Shown: positions 31,931-42,290 of the stretch, piece after piece | How the letters are laid out: each line of letters begins with the position of its first letter | How positions within the stretch are numbered: the stretch's first letter is position 1 | Assembly (NCBI RefSeq): GCF_000471905.2 | Contig: NW_006497648.1 | Coordinates: 963,615-1,027,614, forward strand | From: Amborella trichopoda | Taxonomy: Eukaryota > Streptophyta > Magnoliopsida > Amborellales > Amborellaceae | DNA: 64,000 nucleotides | Direction: 5' to 3' | Notes under the pieces: generated by a model | The model's database searches: none | Seen by the model: the letters and a program-made list of their open reading frames with translations, nothing else | What the model was told of the DNA's origin: nothing | Translations under genes and position numbers: made by a program

Positions 31931-33060
31931 AATAGGCGATGAGATGAGAGATAATAGACTTAGATAAATTAGTTATATGCAACGTAGGTCTAATACAAAA
32001 GGGCGATTTAGTTCAAGAATAAGGCTATAAAAAAGTAAGAAGAAGATCAAAAAAAACGTAGATGGAAGTAGTGAAAAGAGATACGATGACTTATAGTCTG
32101 ACTAAGAGCATGGCTCTTGATAGAGTAAATTGACCGAGCATGATGTGTAACCGATACCAAATAATTGGGATAACTTTCAGATGATGATGATCTATACATG
32201 TCAAGATCGAGATGATCAATTGTATATTTTTTTACATCGAAACAACCTTTTTGAGTGGATTTTGAGAGAAAGAAATAGAAAAGACCAAAACACACTGAAC
32301 AGTGCTGCAAACATTAAGTTGATAAAGAGTTGCATTCTTTTAAAAGTTCATGCATATATTTATATATTTTAAAACACATTAAAAATAAATCTCTAATTTT
32401 TGTAAATTTTATATTTATATATAGATTTTAAATACCCAGGCCACCAAAGCCGAACAAAATGGGATCTGCTGGTTTCGAGTTTGACTGGCCGCGTTTGCGA
32501 ACACGGCACAAAACTGTAATCCTGTAGTTCATGCAAAAAGCATGGAGGTCTTCATCTTAAGAGTTGCGTGCCACGTTGTACGAAGTTCATAGGTGTCCAA
32601 ATCCATCACCATCAATCCTGTCAACGACGGCTCACTATGACGTTTTTACTAAAAAATAAATCAAAAAGCACTTCAAAGATTAAACTATTTAACATCTCAA
32701 TTGTTTCTTCTGATTCAACTTTAAAAAGCCACTTAAAGACACAAATCATTGTTTATGAGTTGTTTATACATTAGGTATGTTTTGTTAAATCTTTATTTTA
32801 TATTGAGTTTTTACGTAACCAAAAAATACAGGTATAATGGGCTTTAGACAAAGCTGGTCCGGATGGTGGGTACCACATTGGCGTTCGGAATCCCCTTTTC
32901 ATCTCATCCCGGATTAATATTAAATAAAAATATAAATTATCAAAAAAATAAAAAAGTATCCAAGAGATGAACCATGCAATATCTAACCTTTTATTTTGAT
33001 TAAATTTTCAAAATCCTCTCAAGAAACAAACAAATTGGAATAGTTGATATTTTATGTAAA
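31931..33060. other. Anonymous intergenic DNA
   Basis: AT-rich with no recognisable gene, RNA or clear repeat. 32430-32560 is slightly richer in GC but carries no open frame of note. Confidence 0.35.
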
Positions 33061-33067
33061 GGTGTAG

Positions 33068-33265
33068 TTATATAAGGTGGCAACATTATTTAAAGAAGTA
33101 ATGTTGCGATATTATCCACCATCCATTTTAGTTGGATAGTATATATTTTTTAGTTTGTTAAGATAGTGTAAAGTAATTAAATATCAAATCTTCACCATCC
33201 AATAAAATAGACATTATAATTTACTCTAACCTTACTTATACACTTAACGTTGCCACCTTATATAA
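33068..33265. mobile_element. 198-bp MITE with TTATATAAGGTGGCAAC termini
   Basis: Perfect inverted termini TTATATAAGGTGGCAAC (33068-33084) and GTTGCCACCTTATATAA (33249-33265). The AT-rich interior includes the inverted words CCATCCATTTTAGTTGGATA and CACCATCCAATAAAAT. The TIRs start in a TTA/TAA context as in Tourist- or Stowaway-like elements; the superfamily is not certain. Confidence 0.75.
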
Positions 33266-33582
33266 TATATTTCGTTTATATAAATGGATGAAATATTAAA
33301 TAATTGATATTTTAAATATGATGTGATAAATTTCTCAAAAACATACATCGTATACTTTTTTCTTTAGAACGTTTGATGTATTGTATCTTTTCTCATAAGT
33401 GATTTTAAAATTGAAGTCTGGCCCTAAAAAGCCTAGGAGATCGACTCCAATTCCCTTGTTTCGACTAGCTTAGTAGCTTGGAATGCCGACAATGTAGAAA
33501 ATAAAATACAAAACTCAAAAATCATGAAAATCATATTATTCCCCTTAAAGGAATCTAAGTTGGATTGGCAAGCAATTGACTA

Positions 33583-33748
33583 GGCCAGATTCGCACTAAT
33601 TTTGAAGCTTTAAATTTTATAGTTAGAGATAAAAATAAAATTTTAGGCGATCACAAAGATTTTCAGTACAGAAACAACATCTTTGACACTAGTTAAAAGA
33701 TGCACCTTATTTTGATTGTTTAGGGCCACAGCCTTCTACAAAGCATAC
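33583..33748 (+). mobile_element. Palindrome-ended MITE, right half (A5)
   Basis: Right half of an A-type copy: AATTTTGAAGCTTTAAATTT, TAGTTAGAGATAAAAATAAA, TTTTAGGCGATCACAAAGAT, AGATGCACCTTATTTTGATT and GTTTAGGGCCACAGCC. The terminal palindrome has decayed. Confidence 0.6.
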
Positions 33749-33779
33749 CCTTTATGTTGACCTAAACAAGGAAAATTGT

Positions 33780-34035
33780 TTCATGCAGGTGGTACCGAAT
33801 TTCTATGATATGCAATCCAAAAGTATAAAACATGCATTTCTAAGATGGCAAATAGGTGGTTCATCTAAAAACAATTGAAACTAATTGTTCAAATATTATT
33901 GTATTAAAATTATTATTTAAATTTTTAAAATTTTATTTATTTTTTCATATTGATGATCTTCATATTAGAGGTTACCTGCCTTTCAAATGAAGTCAGAAAA
34001 TCCATCTCAAAAATAGATTTTTAAGAGGTGTCTCC
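33780..34035 (-). mobile_element. MITE family C, copy 1
   Basis: GAAAATTGTTTCATGCAGGT, AAAACATGCATTTCTAAGAT, AATAGGTGGTTCATCTAAAA, a TTTTATTTATTTTTTCATAT core and CATCTCAAAAATAGATTTTT in this order. The same order, in either orientation, occurs at 37100-37330, 47140-47460, 49610-49905 and 57000-57265. Non-coding. Confidence 0.65.
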
Positions 34036-34129
34036 GGAAGATGTGATTTTCCATTTATCAACTCATTCATGTTTGATTAGCCATCCTGAAATCTAAGCCA
34101 TCCGATACAAGAGAACCAACCCACAGTCC

Positions 34130-35060
34130 AGATCTCCTCGGCTGCAGGATGGGTCCCACTGACCGAACCATCGCGTGCCGCGTGTTACGTGTGGATAGGA
34201 ATAGAATCGGTGCAAAATGAAACGTTCTCTGCCTCATCATACCCACTTCGATTCTCCCGAAATTTCGCTTGTGAAAACATTCACTTTGTCCATTAATTTC
34301 AATGAATTTCTGAAACCTTTTCCTCTTTTTCCTTCAAACGAGGAGCTTGTTCACCCAACAAGACCGTCCCCACGTGCCACCAAAGCGGGGCGCGCGATGA
34401 TTGCTCGCCACTCGATCGAGATCCCAAAGTGATCTTTCTCCACGTGTTCTTATGTCATTCGCCAATTTTCAGACACGTGGAGGGCCGAATCATTACCCAA
34501 TCCGACGGACCAGATCCCGGAAAGGCCGCCCTTGTTCTTTCGCACGAAAAAGGCCCCGCATTTCGGTGCCACGTCACGCACCGAAATTTCGCCATTTCCC
34601 GACGTTGCCGGAATCCGGCGGATGGGGCGTCAACATCGTGGCCTTTTCGAGGAGGTGGGCGTGGCAGAATTTTTGGCGCGAGGATAAGAGAGGGGCCGCA
34701 CGTATGGAGGGGGGAGAGGGAATATTCCCAAGATCCGACGGCTGCCCACTTTGAAAAGTAGCCGTTGCAAGGCCCTCTCCTCGTGCCACGTTTCGAACTG
34801 TGGTTAGACCACGATGCACGCCCTAAAATTATTGGCGGATCTCGCGTTCAATACTCTCTCTTGTTTCATTATTCCGCCTCTTTTTCCTGTCCTTTTTATT
34901 TCGCCATTTATTTCCGTGCCAGAATATGGCTTTTCTGCCCTACTTATTTTAAGGGGATGAAGTTTCTGATAAGGTTTGTGTACTCCATCATCATGTGGGT
35001 AATCGACCGCGCTGGCACCTCCCCAACCATCCATTTTTGGTATCGGATGGCTGGAAGGTG
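34130..35060. promoter_or_regulatory. GC-richer promoter-like island without a gene
   Basis: Much richer in GC than the surrounding DNA and low in repeats. It holds many ACGT-core words: TTACGTGT near 34178, CCACGTGCC near 34371, CCACGTGTTC near 34440, ACACGTGG near 34473, GCCACGTCACG near 34569 and GCCACGTTTCG near 34786. It also has an E2F-like TTTTTGGCGCG near 34668 and GATCCGACGGCTGC near 34733, a word type seen in plant S-phase/histone promoters. Two overlapping plus frames (117 and 110 residues) and one minus frame are open but have no recognisable domain. No start codon leads into a known protein downstream, so this may be an orphaned promoter or a decayed gene. Confidence 0.45.
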
Positions 35061-35179
35061 CACAAAACCCAAAAGCTAGTATTATTGTAAAAAAAATACC
35101 CAAAAGCTGGTATCATTGTTAAAAAAAATTTAATTTTTCCCAAAAGCTAGTATTGGATATTATTGTTAAAAAAAAAAAT

Positions 35180-36190
35180 TGAAGACGGTGTTGAAAAATT
35201 GGGGATTTGGATTGGGAACTACTAACCTTGTTTGGGAATCGATGTAGACCGACCCGATTCCATGTTGGAATTGACATTCGTGCTGGTTCCCTTAAAATTG
35301 GGTGGTTCCGTCAAGGAACTTGATAATCGACCAGTCGGCTCTCCGACCCACATATTATAACTTTTTTATTATATTTTTCTTTTTACGTTTTCAAATTTTT
35401 TATTTTCAAGGATAGTTTCTCAAACCATATAATTGGTCTAGTTTGCATATTCGCAAATAACAATTTATTGATCCAAACCAAATTCCCAATTGACAGGTTC
35501 ACCCAACTGGTCCGAATTTTAAAACGATTGCAAGAAGACACATTACAAAATAAAATGGCCTATGCGTTATTCATTCTTTTATACCATGTGTTTGGGTGGA
35601 AGAATAAAAAATATTGTAAGATTGCTGAAATGGTGGGTGGCAGAATCAGCCTCCTTTTTCCACCTTTAATTTTCCTCTAACATTGTTTAATAAAGCTTTA
35701 GTTAAAGTTTGAACTTTGAAGTTTTGACCTTTTGCGCAAGGCTTTGAAGAGTGGAGGAGGAGGGAATTTAAAAATGGGAAAATATATTTTAAAAAAATCC
35801 CAACAATACCAATAAATGGGTCCGAAGATTATTAAAGAGAATGTTTTAAAATTTTTATATCAAGTAGATACTTATCAAAAAGATATTAATTAAAAATTCT
35901 TAAATTGCCTATGTTTAGTGTTAGTAGGGCTGGCAACAAGCCAGACATAGGCCGAGCCAGCCTTAGCCTAAGACTTGCCCTATTCCCCTAAAGGTTGACT
36001 CCAAGCCAGGCACTGGCACTATTAAGGCCAGGTTAGGGCCAGTCCAGGCCAAGTTAACAAAACTTAAAAAAATAAAGGAAAATAAGAGTTGGGTTGGGCC
36101 AAACTGGGGCGACCTTAGCTTGTCTCTTACCGAGGCCCAGCCTCCCTCTCGTGGGATTTGGCCAGCCCGCGCAAGCAATTTCCATCCTTA
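35180..36190. repeat. GGTTCC-type patch and GGGTC-rich MITE
   Basis: 35180-35350 holds GATTCC, GGTTCC and CCGACC words resembling patches at 27.3 and 55.9 kb. 35925-36190 runs from TAGGGCTGGCAACAAGCC to CAATTTCCATCCTTAG with CCAGGC/GGCC words inside, a member of the GGGTC-type MITE group with its internal word changed to GGCCAGG. No coding sequence. Confidence 0.45.
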
Positions 36191-36639
36191 GGTGTTGGGA
36201 AGCCAAAACTTGTAGAAGTACTGTCCTAATTTTACCCTAAACACTTGACAATTGAAGAGTTTATGGTTAAAAAAGTGCTTCGTTTATATAAAAATCCAAA
36301 AACGTACCTTAAATAAATTTTCAATCATGTGAGCCCTTTTATGATAATGCAAAGGTTTGTTGATATTTTGCCTTTAAAAAATGGACGTGAACGACGAGGT
36401 GACGCAAGGAGTCCGAGGGAATGTCGTGGGGCTGTCGACTCTTTAATTTTGTCCTCGGTCTTCTATTTGTGGAAACAAAGTTGACGCCGGGTAACGAGCG
36501 ATGAAAAAGTAACGGCAACATATTCCTTTTCCCGTAAGCAAGAGCAAGTATAGTAAAAACGGTTAATATTATAGCCAAAGAAGTTGGTATCGGTGCTAAA
36601 CGAGCAAAAATAATGAGGGAGCCAAAAAAAAAAGGTGCG

Positions 36640-37060
36640 GTTTGTATAGAGCTTAGGGAGCCAAAAAAAAAAAAGGGGTGCGGTTTGTATAGAGCCTAGG
36701 CTCTAAACAATCAAATTAGATCCTACCTTCAAATAGTATCGAGAAATGTGATTTCAATAATGGAAATCTTTGTGATGGCCTTAAAATATACTTTCATATT
36801 TATTTATAAAGTTTAATGCATAAAAAATAGTGTAGATCGACAGATCTATGAAAACTTGAATTTCTTGAAAATTGAAGGTCCAAAAAATGCATCACAAAAT
36901 ACACTATCCTAAAAGTTGAAATCCTTTTTTTTCTCATGTCTATGCATCTTAATGTCGAGATGATCAATTTAAAGATATTTGGGCATCAAAACAACCTCTT
37001 CTAGTGAAATTTTGAGATAGGCTCAAATTTGATTGTTTAGAGCCTCGGCTCTATATAAAC
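36640..37060 (+). mobile_element. Palindrome-ended MITE, copy A6 (best palindromes)
   Basis: Complete copy 36684-37060. Left terminal palindrome TAGAGCCTAGGCTCTA (36690-36705) is perfect; right palindrome TAGAGCC-TC-GGCTCTA (37038-37053) has perfect 7-bp arms. Outside them are GTTTGTA and TATAAAC; inside, AACAATCAAA and TTTGATTGTTT. A partial duplicate of the left end (GTTTGTATAGAGCTTAGGGA) precedes it near 36645. Confidence 0.78.
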
Positions 37061-37099
37061 TCTTCCCAAAAAAATATGAAAAAAAATACAATGAGGTAA

Positions 37100-37330
37100 T
37101 TTATGAACAATTGCTTCATGTCGGGCTGGACCACATTTATGCAATATGAATTCCAGAGGTATAAAGCATTCATCTTAAAGATGGATGCATATAGGTGGTC
37201 CATCTGAAAACAATGGTAACTAACGGGTCAAATGTGTTTTTTAATATAATCATTATTTTTAATTTTAAAATTTTATTTATTTATTCATATTCATGATCTC
37301 CATGTTAAAAATTATATATTCTTTAATGAT
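37100..37330 (-). mobile_element. MITE family C, copy 2
   Basis: CAATTGCTTCATGTCGGGCT, GCATTCATCTTAAAGATGGA, TAGGTGGTCCATCTGAAAAC and TTTATTTATTTATTCATATT, in the order of the other C copies. The right part is truncated before the usual CATCTCAAAAATAG block. Confidence 0.62.
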
Positions 37331-37423
37331 TAGAATCAAATTATATTTAAAATATATATTTATTGCCAAGCCCATATTTCCACAATATGCAGGCTAGCCG
37401 CTTGCTAACTGCATCCTTATCTT

Positions 37424-37620
37424 TTTAAGTAAGGTGGTCACAATTAATCTTGACATTTGGATATGAAATTGAGTGGATACATTTATTCCATTGACCAAGC
37501 ATAAAGTTCAAAAAAAAATTTCGAATTTTGTGACGCACTCAAGCTGTCAAATTTTTACATTGGATGGTTATAAGCAATTGTGACCTCCTTATAAAATAGG
37601 TAAATGGTCACATTGTATAG
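37424..37620. mobile_element. Family F MITE, complete copy
   Basis: Left AAGGTGGTCACAATTAATCT and right AGCAATTGTGACCTCCTTAT are inverted. The interior contains CATTGACCAAGC, GTTCAAAAAAAAATTTCG and ACATTGGATGG. Pairs with 24135-24290 and 677-904. Confidence 0.58.
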
Positions 37621-37724
37621 TGTGCCATTAAAAACTAGAGGAGAAAAGTTTGAATTATTTCCCGCTCAAATGTGATACCTTTTTATAAATCAATCGTACA
37701 ATATATTTAGGATCCGAAACCCAT

Positions 37725-38195
37725 CTCAAGTTATTAAAGATCCGAAACCCATCTCAATTCACTCGAGATGCATTTTTAGTCTCAAAAAACACTGCAGATT
37801 TGATGATTTGTTAAGAAATTAAATGAATGCTCTAAAAAATAGTTTTAAATAGTTTAATCTTAAGATTAAAATCCATTCTTTTTGTATGAATGATAGTGAA
37901 ACTCTGACATTATCAACCTACAAAAACTTAGGTTCAAAGGCTTCTTTTGGATACATTTTTTAATGAGGCCTTATTTGAATAGGTGAGGTTTGCATAAGAT
38001 GTAAACCTCAAACAATAGAAGTAACGAGCACTTCTAAACTTTGCTGAAAGGTACGGTTTTGGAATAGTAACTTTTACGAGGTCCATAAAATCTAAATTTA
38101 AAGCTTCAATTAAAAAGCATATCTATAAACATTTGAAAATCCCAAAAGGGATTTTAGATTACACTATTTTTAAGATTTGAAATCTAAAAAACAGA
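37725..38195 (+). mobile_element. Decayed A-type MITE pieces (A7)
   Basis: A left half from about 37985 (GAGGTTTGCATAAGATGTAA, then ACCTCAAACAATAGAAGTAA) runs to TTTGAAATCT near 38185. 37725-37940 holds further A-like words (AGTTTAATCTTAAGATTAAA, TCCATTCTTTTTGTATGAAT) without clean ends. Confidence 0.45.
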
Positions 38196-38384
38196 ATTAA
38201 ACTTTGTTTTTGGTAAGCTTTTTAGGACACTATATTAAAATCTTTTCTTTTGGTAAGCTTTTTATGTTTCCCCTATAGTATTGAACTTATATATTTCTCA
38301 TTATCCAACCATCCATTCTTGATGGACGACTGGGATGGCCTTAATCACAATGTCATGTCTTTACACTATTTTATTTTTAATTAT

Positions 38385-38705
38385 TTTTTTACAAAATTTT
38401 TTTGCACAAAATTTTAGGAGTCCACTCCACTCTTAAACTCACACTTGTAAAAAATATATAAAAAATATTCTCAATAAAACTATCAAAGTACCTTTAAAAT
38501 ATTCGAGGGGTATTTCGATTAATATATTTTATCAAAAAATTCATTTTAATAATTTTTTGTAAGTGCACCCCATTGAGAAGATGTCACATACCAAATTTCA
38601 TATTCACACAATTTATATAAAAAAAAAATACTCTAAGGTATCGGATCTAGATCAAATGATTAGTGGCCCACTTGATCTAAATTGGACAGGTAGATGGGAG
38701 GTAAG
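38385..38705 (+). mobile_element. MITE family E, copy 1
   Basis: Landmarks: AAAATATTCTCAATAAAACT, GTATTTCGATTAATATATTT, GTAAGTGCACCCCATTGAGA, AGATGTCACATACCAAATTT, AAGGTATCGGATCTAGATCA, GTGGCCCACTTGATC and GACAGGTAGATGGGAGGTAA. The same blocks occur in order at 40905-41240 and reversed at 55385-55730. It is followed at 38735-38850 by a further A-type MITE end. Confidence 0.65.
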
Positions 38706-39589
38706 TATATATCTTATATCTTGTAGGAGTATATAATCTTTCTCTTTTTTTTATTCGTATCCATACATCTCAATATCAAGATAATCAATTAGAGGATTTT
38801 CTAGCATCAAAACAACATTTTATGATGTTTTATAACGCATACCTAACATCTACAGTATAAGTTCGACTCCTCATACAAACAATTTCTTGTCCCATTTGAA
38901 TAGATGGAAGACTCCATCTATGGGACTATGACTAAGTAAAAGGGTACTTCTTTCTTAGTCCCTTTTATGATGTTTATCTTCATGTCTCTGTTGTCCCAAA
39001 TTTAGGCCTACTGTCAACATCCTAATGTCAGCTGTTTATATACCATCCTTTATGTTTATGAGCTCATACTAATGAGCTTTATTCTCTCTTTCAAATATAT
39101 GCTAAAAATTTAGGGTTAAAAGTTTGATGCTTTGCATGTAAGTTTTCGAGACCAAAGTTTGGTATGATTCAAGTGGAAACCAATAGGAATTCACAATTAA
39201 GCACCTTGTCTTGACTTAGATTAAAAGACTTGAAAAGTTGAATAATTCATGCCAATCCAAAGAATTTGGTTCTAATTGGTCGTTCACAAATATTAAACCT
39301 ATGTCAATGACCAAAATGAATAAATTTCAAACCATTTATTTTTTTTATGTAATGATAAAGCAAAAAGAAAACCACAAGCTAGCTATCGATTAATTGGCCT
39401 TGATAAAGCACTATGGTCTATGGTTCCTTTTAGAGTAGGGTTAGATCTTGCTTTCTACTACAAGTGGGATTCTAATTTCCTCCACACCACAAGTGCCTGT
39501 TCCATTAACTCTTCTTTTTTTTTTTGATGTTCCATTGACTGTTATTACCATGCAAAAAGCTGTAGATTCTCTAACTTTCTCTCTCATCA

Positions 39590-40032
39590 AACATTAGTTT
39601 TTCTTAGGGTTTGCAAGTTTCTAAATGGGGAAACTGGAGCCGCCCATGGAGTGGATGGGTGCCTGCAACAATGGCTGTTTTGCTTTTTTGGGAGGACAAA
39701 GCAACAAAAAAAACGTATAAAAAATGAAAAGATCGTGTTGTAAGGTGTGGTTTTCTATAGAAAATGGTAAAATTAGTTGGGGTTCCGTTACAGCATAGTA
39801 AGAGAGGATAGAGATAAAGGAGAGAGAAAGAGGGAGAGGTCTAGAGAGAAGAGAAAGAGAGGTCTAGAGAGAGAAAGGGAGAGTTTTAGAGAGAGAAAGA
39901 GAGAGGTCTAGAGAGAGAGTTTTAGAGATATGTGTGTCAGAAACGGAACACTTTTCTTGATTTGCATGAGGGTCGAATCAAATTAGGGGGTTGGTACGTC
40001 AGGTGTATAATTGGAGAGCTGTGTGTGCGGTT

Positions 40033-40063
<31 letters not shown>

Positions 40064-40370
40064 AACTCTATCTCTCTCCTCTCCATCTCTTCCTCTCTCT
40101 AGATGTCGCCTTTTTGTTTCTCTCTCTCTCTCCCACTTATTCTTTACTCCTTTTAAAAACACCCTTTTTGCGAATCAACGTCACGCCCTTTTCGTTCACT
40201 GGCCTTCGTATCGGTGCCGCTGCCCTTTTCCCTCCTGCCTCTTTCTGCCCCTTTCACACGTGACCAGACCTCAGCCCAATCCTTCTCACGTGTGACTGAC
40301 AATTTTAGCCCCTGCCTCTTGATTTAATTCCTATTTTCCTTCATCTTTTCTCTTCTTAATGGCTTAGATT
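39590..40370. repeat. GA/CT microsatellite block with two G-boxes
   Basis: GA-rich at 39800-39930 and (CT)n at about 40038-40063, then mixed CT sequence to 40135. CACGTGAC near 40258 and CACGTGTGAC near 40287 are G-box words. The 94-residue Ser/Leu frame is microsatellite read-through. It lies about 2 kb upstream of the FAF-like gene and could be part of its distal flank, though a MITE separates them. Confidence 0.45.
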
Positions 40371-40904
40371 GCTTTGGGTGCCGCGAATCTCGTGTAAATG
40401 GCATTTCAGTCATTTCACTATTAAAAAGGGCAAGTGGTTGTACGCGATATGTGCGTATAGTTTGTACGAGTTCATCTACACCGTTTGTCTTAACATCCTG
40501 TGGTCAATGAACCTTGGACCAACAAATTCTACCTGTCTAACTCAGAACCCCCTGGTCAAACTCGAATCAAGCACTACTGTTTTTTTGGTGGTCCAGCTGA
40601 GTATTTAAAAAAGATAAAAATTACAAATCTTAAAAAAGTTCAGAGATTTATTTGTAATATGTTTTTTTAATGTTTTTTATCATTTTTGCAAAAATTAAAA
40701 AGTATTTTAGATGTGAATACTTTACTGTCATCATTTTTAAAGCTTTTTTTCAATTAATTTAGGTCAAATACACAATCTTGGTCCGGTCCGTCATTTTGTT
40801 ATATTAATGGTTATATCATTAGGGAGGCTATAAGTCCAACATCTTTGTTTAAGCACTTTCAAATGTCCTTTTAAGCCTACTTCTTGTTTTTTTTTTATTA
40901 TTAT

Positions 40905-41240
40905 CTTGGACAAGCTTTTTATACTTCCTTTACAGATATTTTCAATAAAATAAAATGATGAAAATATTTTTGAAAGTTTCAAGAGTTTCAAAGTGTTTTG
41001 GTCATTATATTTTATGAAAAAATTATTTTTAATATTTTTTTATAAGTACGTCCCAATGAGAAAATGACACGTTTCAAATTTCACGTTCATACAATTTGTA
41101 TAAAAAAAACCTAAAAATAAAATATTTTGAGACATCGGATCTAAGATAAAACGGTAAGTGGCTCTTTTGATCAAAAGTGGACGGGTGGATGGTAGGGGAA
41201 ACATAGATCTTCTATGTTGTAGGGGAAGTATAGAAACCTT
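40905..41240 (+). mobile_element. MITE family E, copy 2
   Basis: Blocks GATATTTTCAATAAAATAAA, TATAAGTACGTCCCAATGAG, AAATGACACGTTTCAAATTT, GAGACATCGGATCTAAGATA, GTGGCTCTTTTGATC and GACGGGTGGATGGTAGGGGA align in order with 38385-38705. Non-coding. Confidence 0.65.
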
Positions 41241-41859
41241 TCATTTTTATCATTTTATTTGAACTAACTCGCACTTCCAATCAAATGTTGTACTGGGTTT
41301 GTGTTAGATATAGCCGGCCCACCTAAATGAACTCTCTCTCATCTCATCTCATCTCCGTTTGGGGTTACACTTTATATTTTATATTTCTTTTAAATTTCAA
41401 AAATACCACTGTACAAGAATGGAAATTTAAAATTCATTTTTTTTTTCTACTTTTTAACCTCATTACGTTGTGCTCCTTCGTCATGTTTTAAATATAATTT
41501 TTTATAAAAAATTATTTTTTTGATTAGTCTGGTTGAACGGAGTATCATCATAGGAGAAATACGGTTGTTGGAGATGAGACTGTACCATCATAATTGTCGG
41601 ATCCACGGTCGAGATAAGCGTTCGCATAGTCCCGAAATGGCGCCTCAGGTTGGTGATTAATTATGATTATTTAAAGAGTAACAAAGTGATAATCTATAAT
41701 AATAAGTTCGCTTGGAATTCAAGCCAGGGTGTTTTTTTGTTGGTCAACAGAAGTAAGTGCAGTGCAGTGCAGGTGACTGTAGGAGGTTTATGCCACTTTC
41801 TCTCTCTAAAATTCTATTCCCTATATTTTCTTGTTGCATGGCTATTTTAGGTAACTAGC

Positions 41860-42290
41860 CAATATTGTATTTTGTTCGAATTATTTTCATTTTCCACCAC
41901 CACTTTACTTTACTTTCCTTTTTTTCTCTCTAAACTTCCTTTCATTCTCATCTATAATTCCCTTTCAGTCTCTATATCTCTCGAGCACTCATTTTATTTG
42001 GGCTTATTTTCTCTCTCCTCCTTTTTTCTCTCTTTTTTTTTCTTTCCTTCGGGCGTGGATGGGTCCTACCAGGCTTTTCCGCACCTACAAATTGAGCGCC
42101 TCTCCCCTTCCTTATCTGCCAAGAGGGAATAGCTCATACCCATTCCCAGGCCCTCCTCTCTCTCACTCAACGAACCCATTCTTCCTCTCTCTAAATTACA
42201 GTGACTCTCTCTTTTATTGATTTCATTTTCCCGGTCATTTCCTTCCTCTTCGTAGTGTGAGAAAGAGGATATTGTTTTTAGAGAGAGAAA
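41860..42290 (+). promoter_or_regulatory. CT-rich leader and proximal promoter of the FAF-like gene
   Basis: Pyrimidine-rich DNA with repeated TCTCTCT blocks (41920-42030, 42150-42260) and GAGAGAGAAA immediately before the start codon. CT-rich initiator or Y-patch leaders are common in plant genes. I see no unambiguous TATA box. Short open frames here are not genes. Confidence 0.5.

Noticed and set aside
34401-34819. Three overlapping frames of 81-117 residues in the GC-rich island
   Set aside because: No domain, no codon periodicity visible, all on top of each other; kept as a promoter-like region instead.
39626-39720. Short frame MGKLEPPMEWMGACNNGCFA near 39626
   Set aside because: About 30 residues with no splice-linked continuation; possible first exon but unsupported.
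40011-40295. 94-residue Ser/Leu-rich frame
   Set aside because: Translation of a (CT)n microsatellite.
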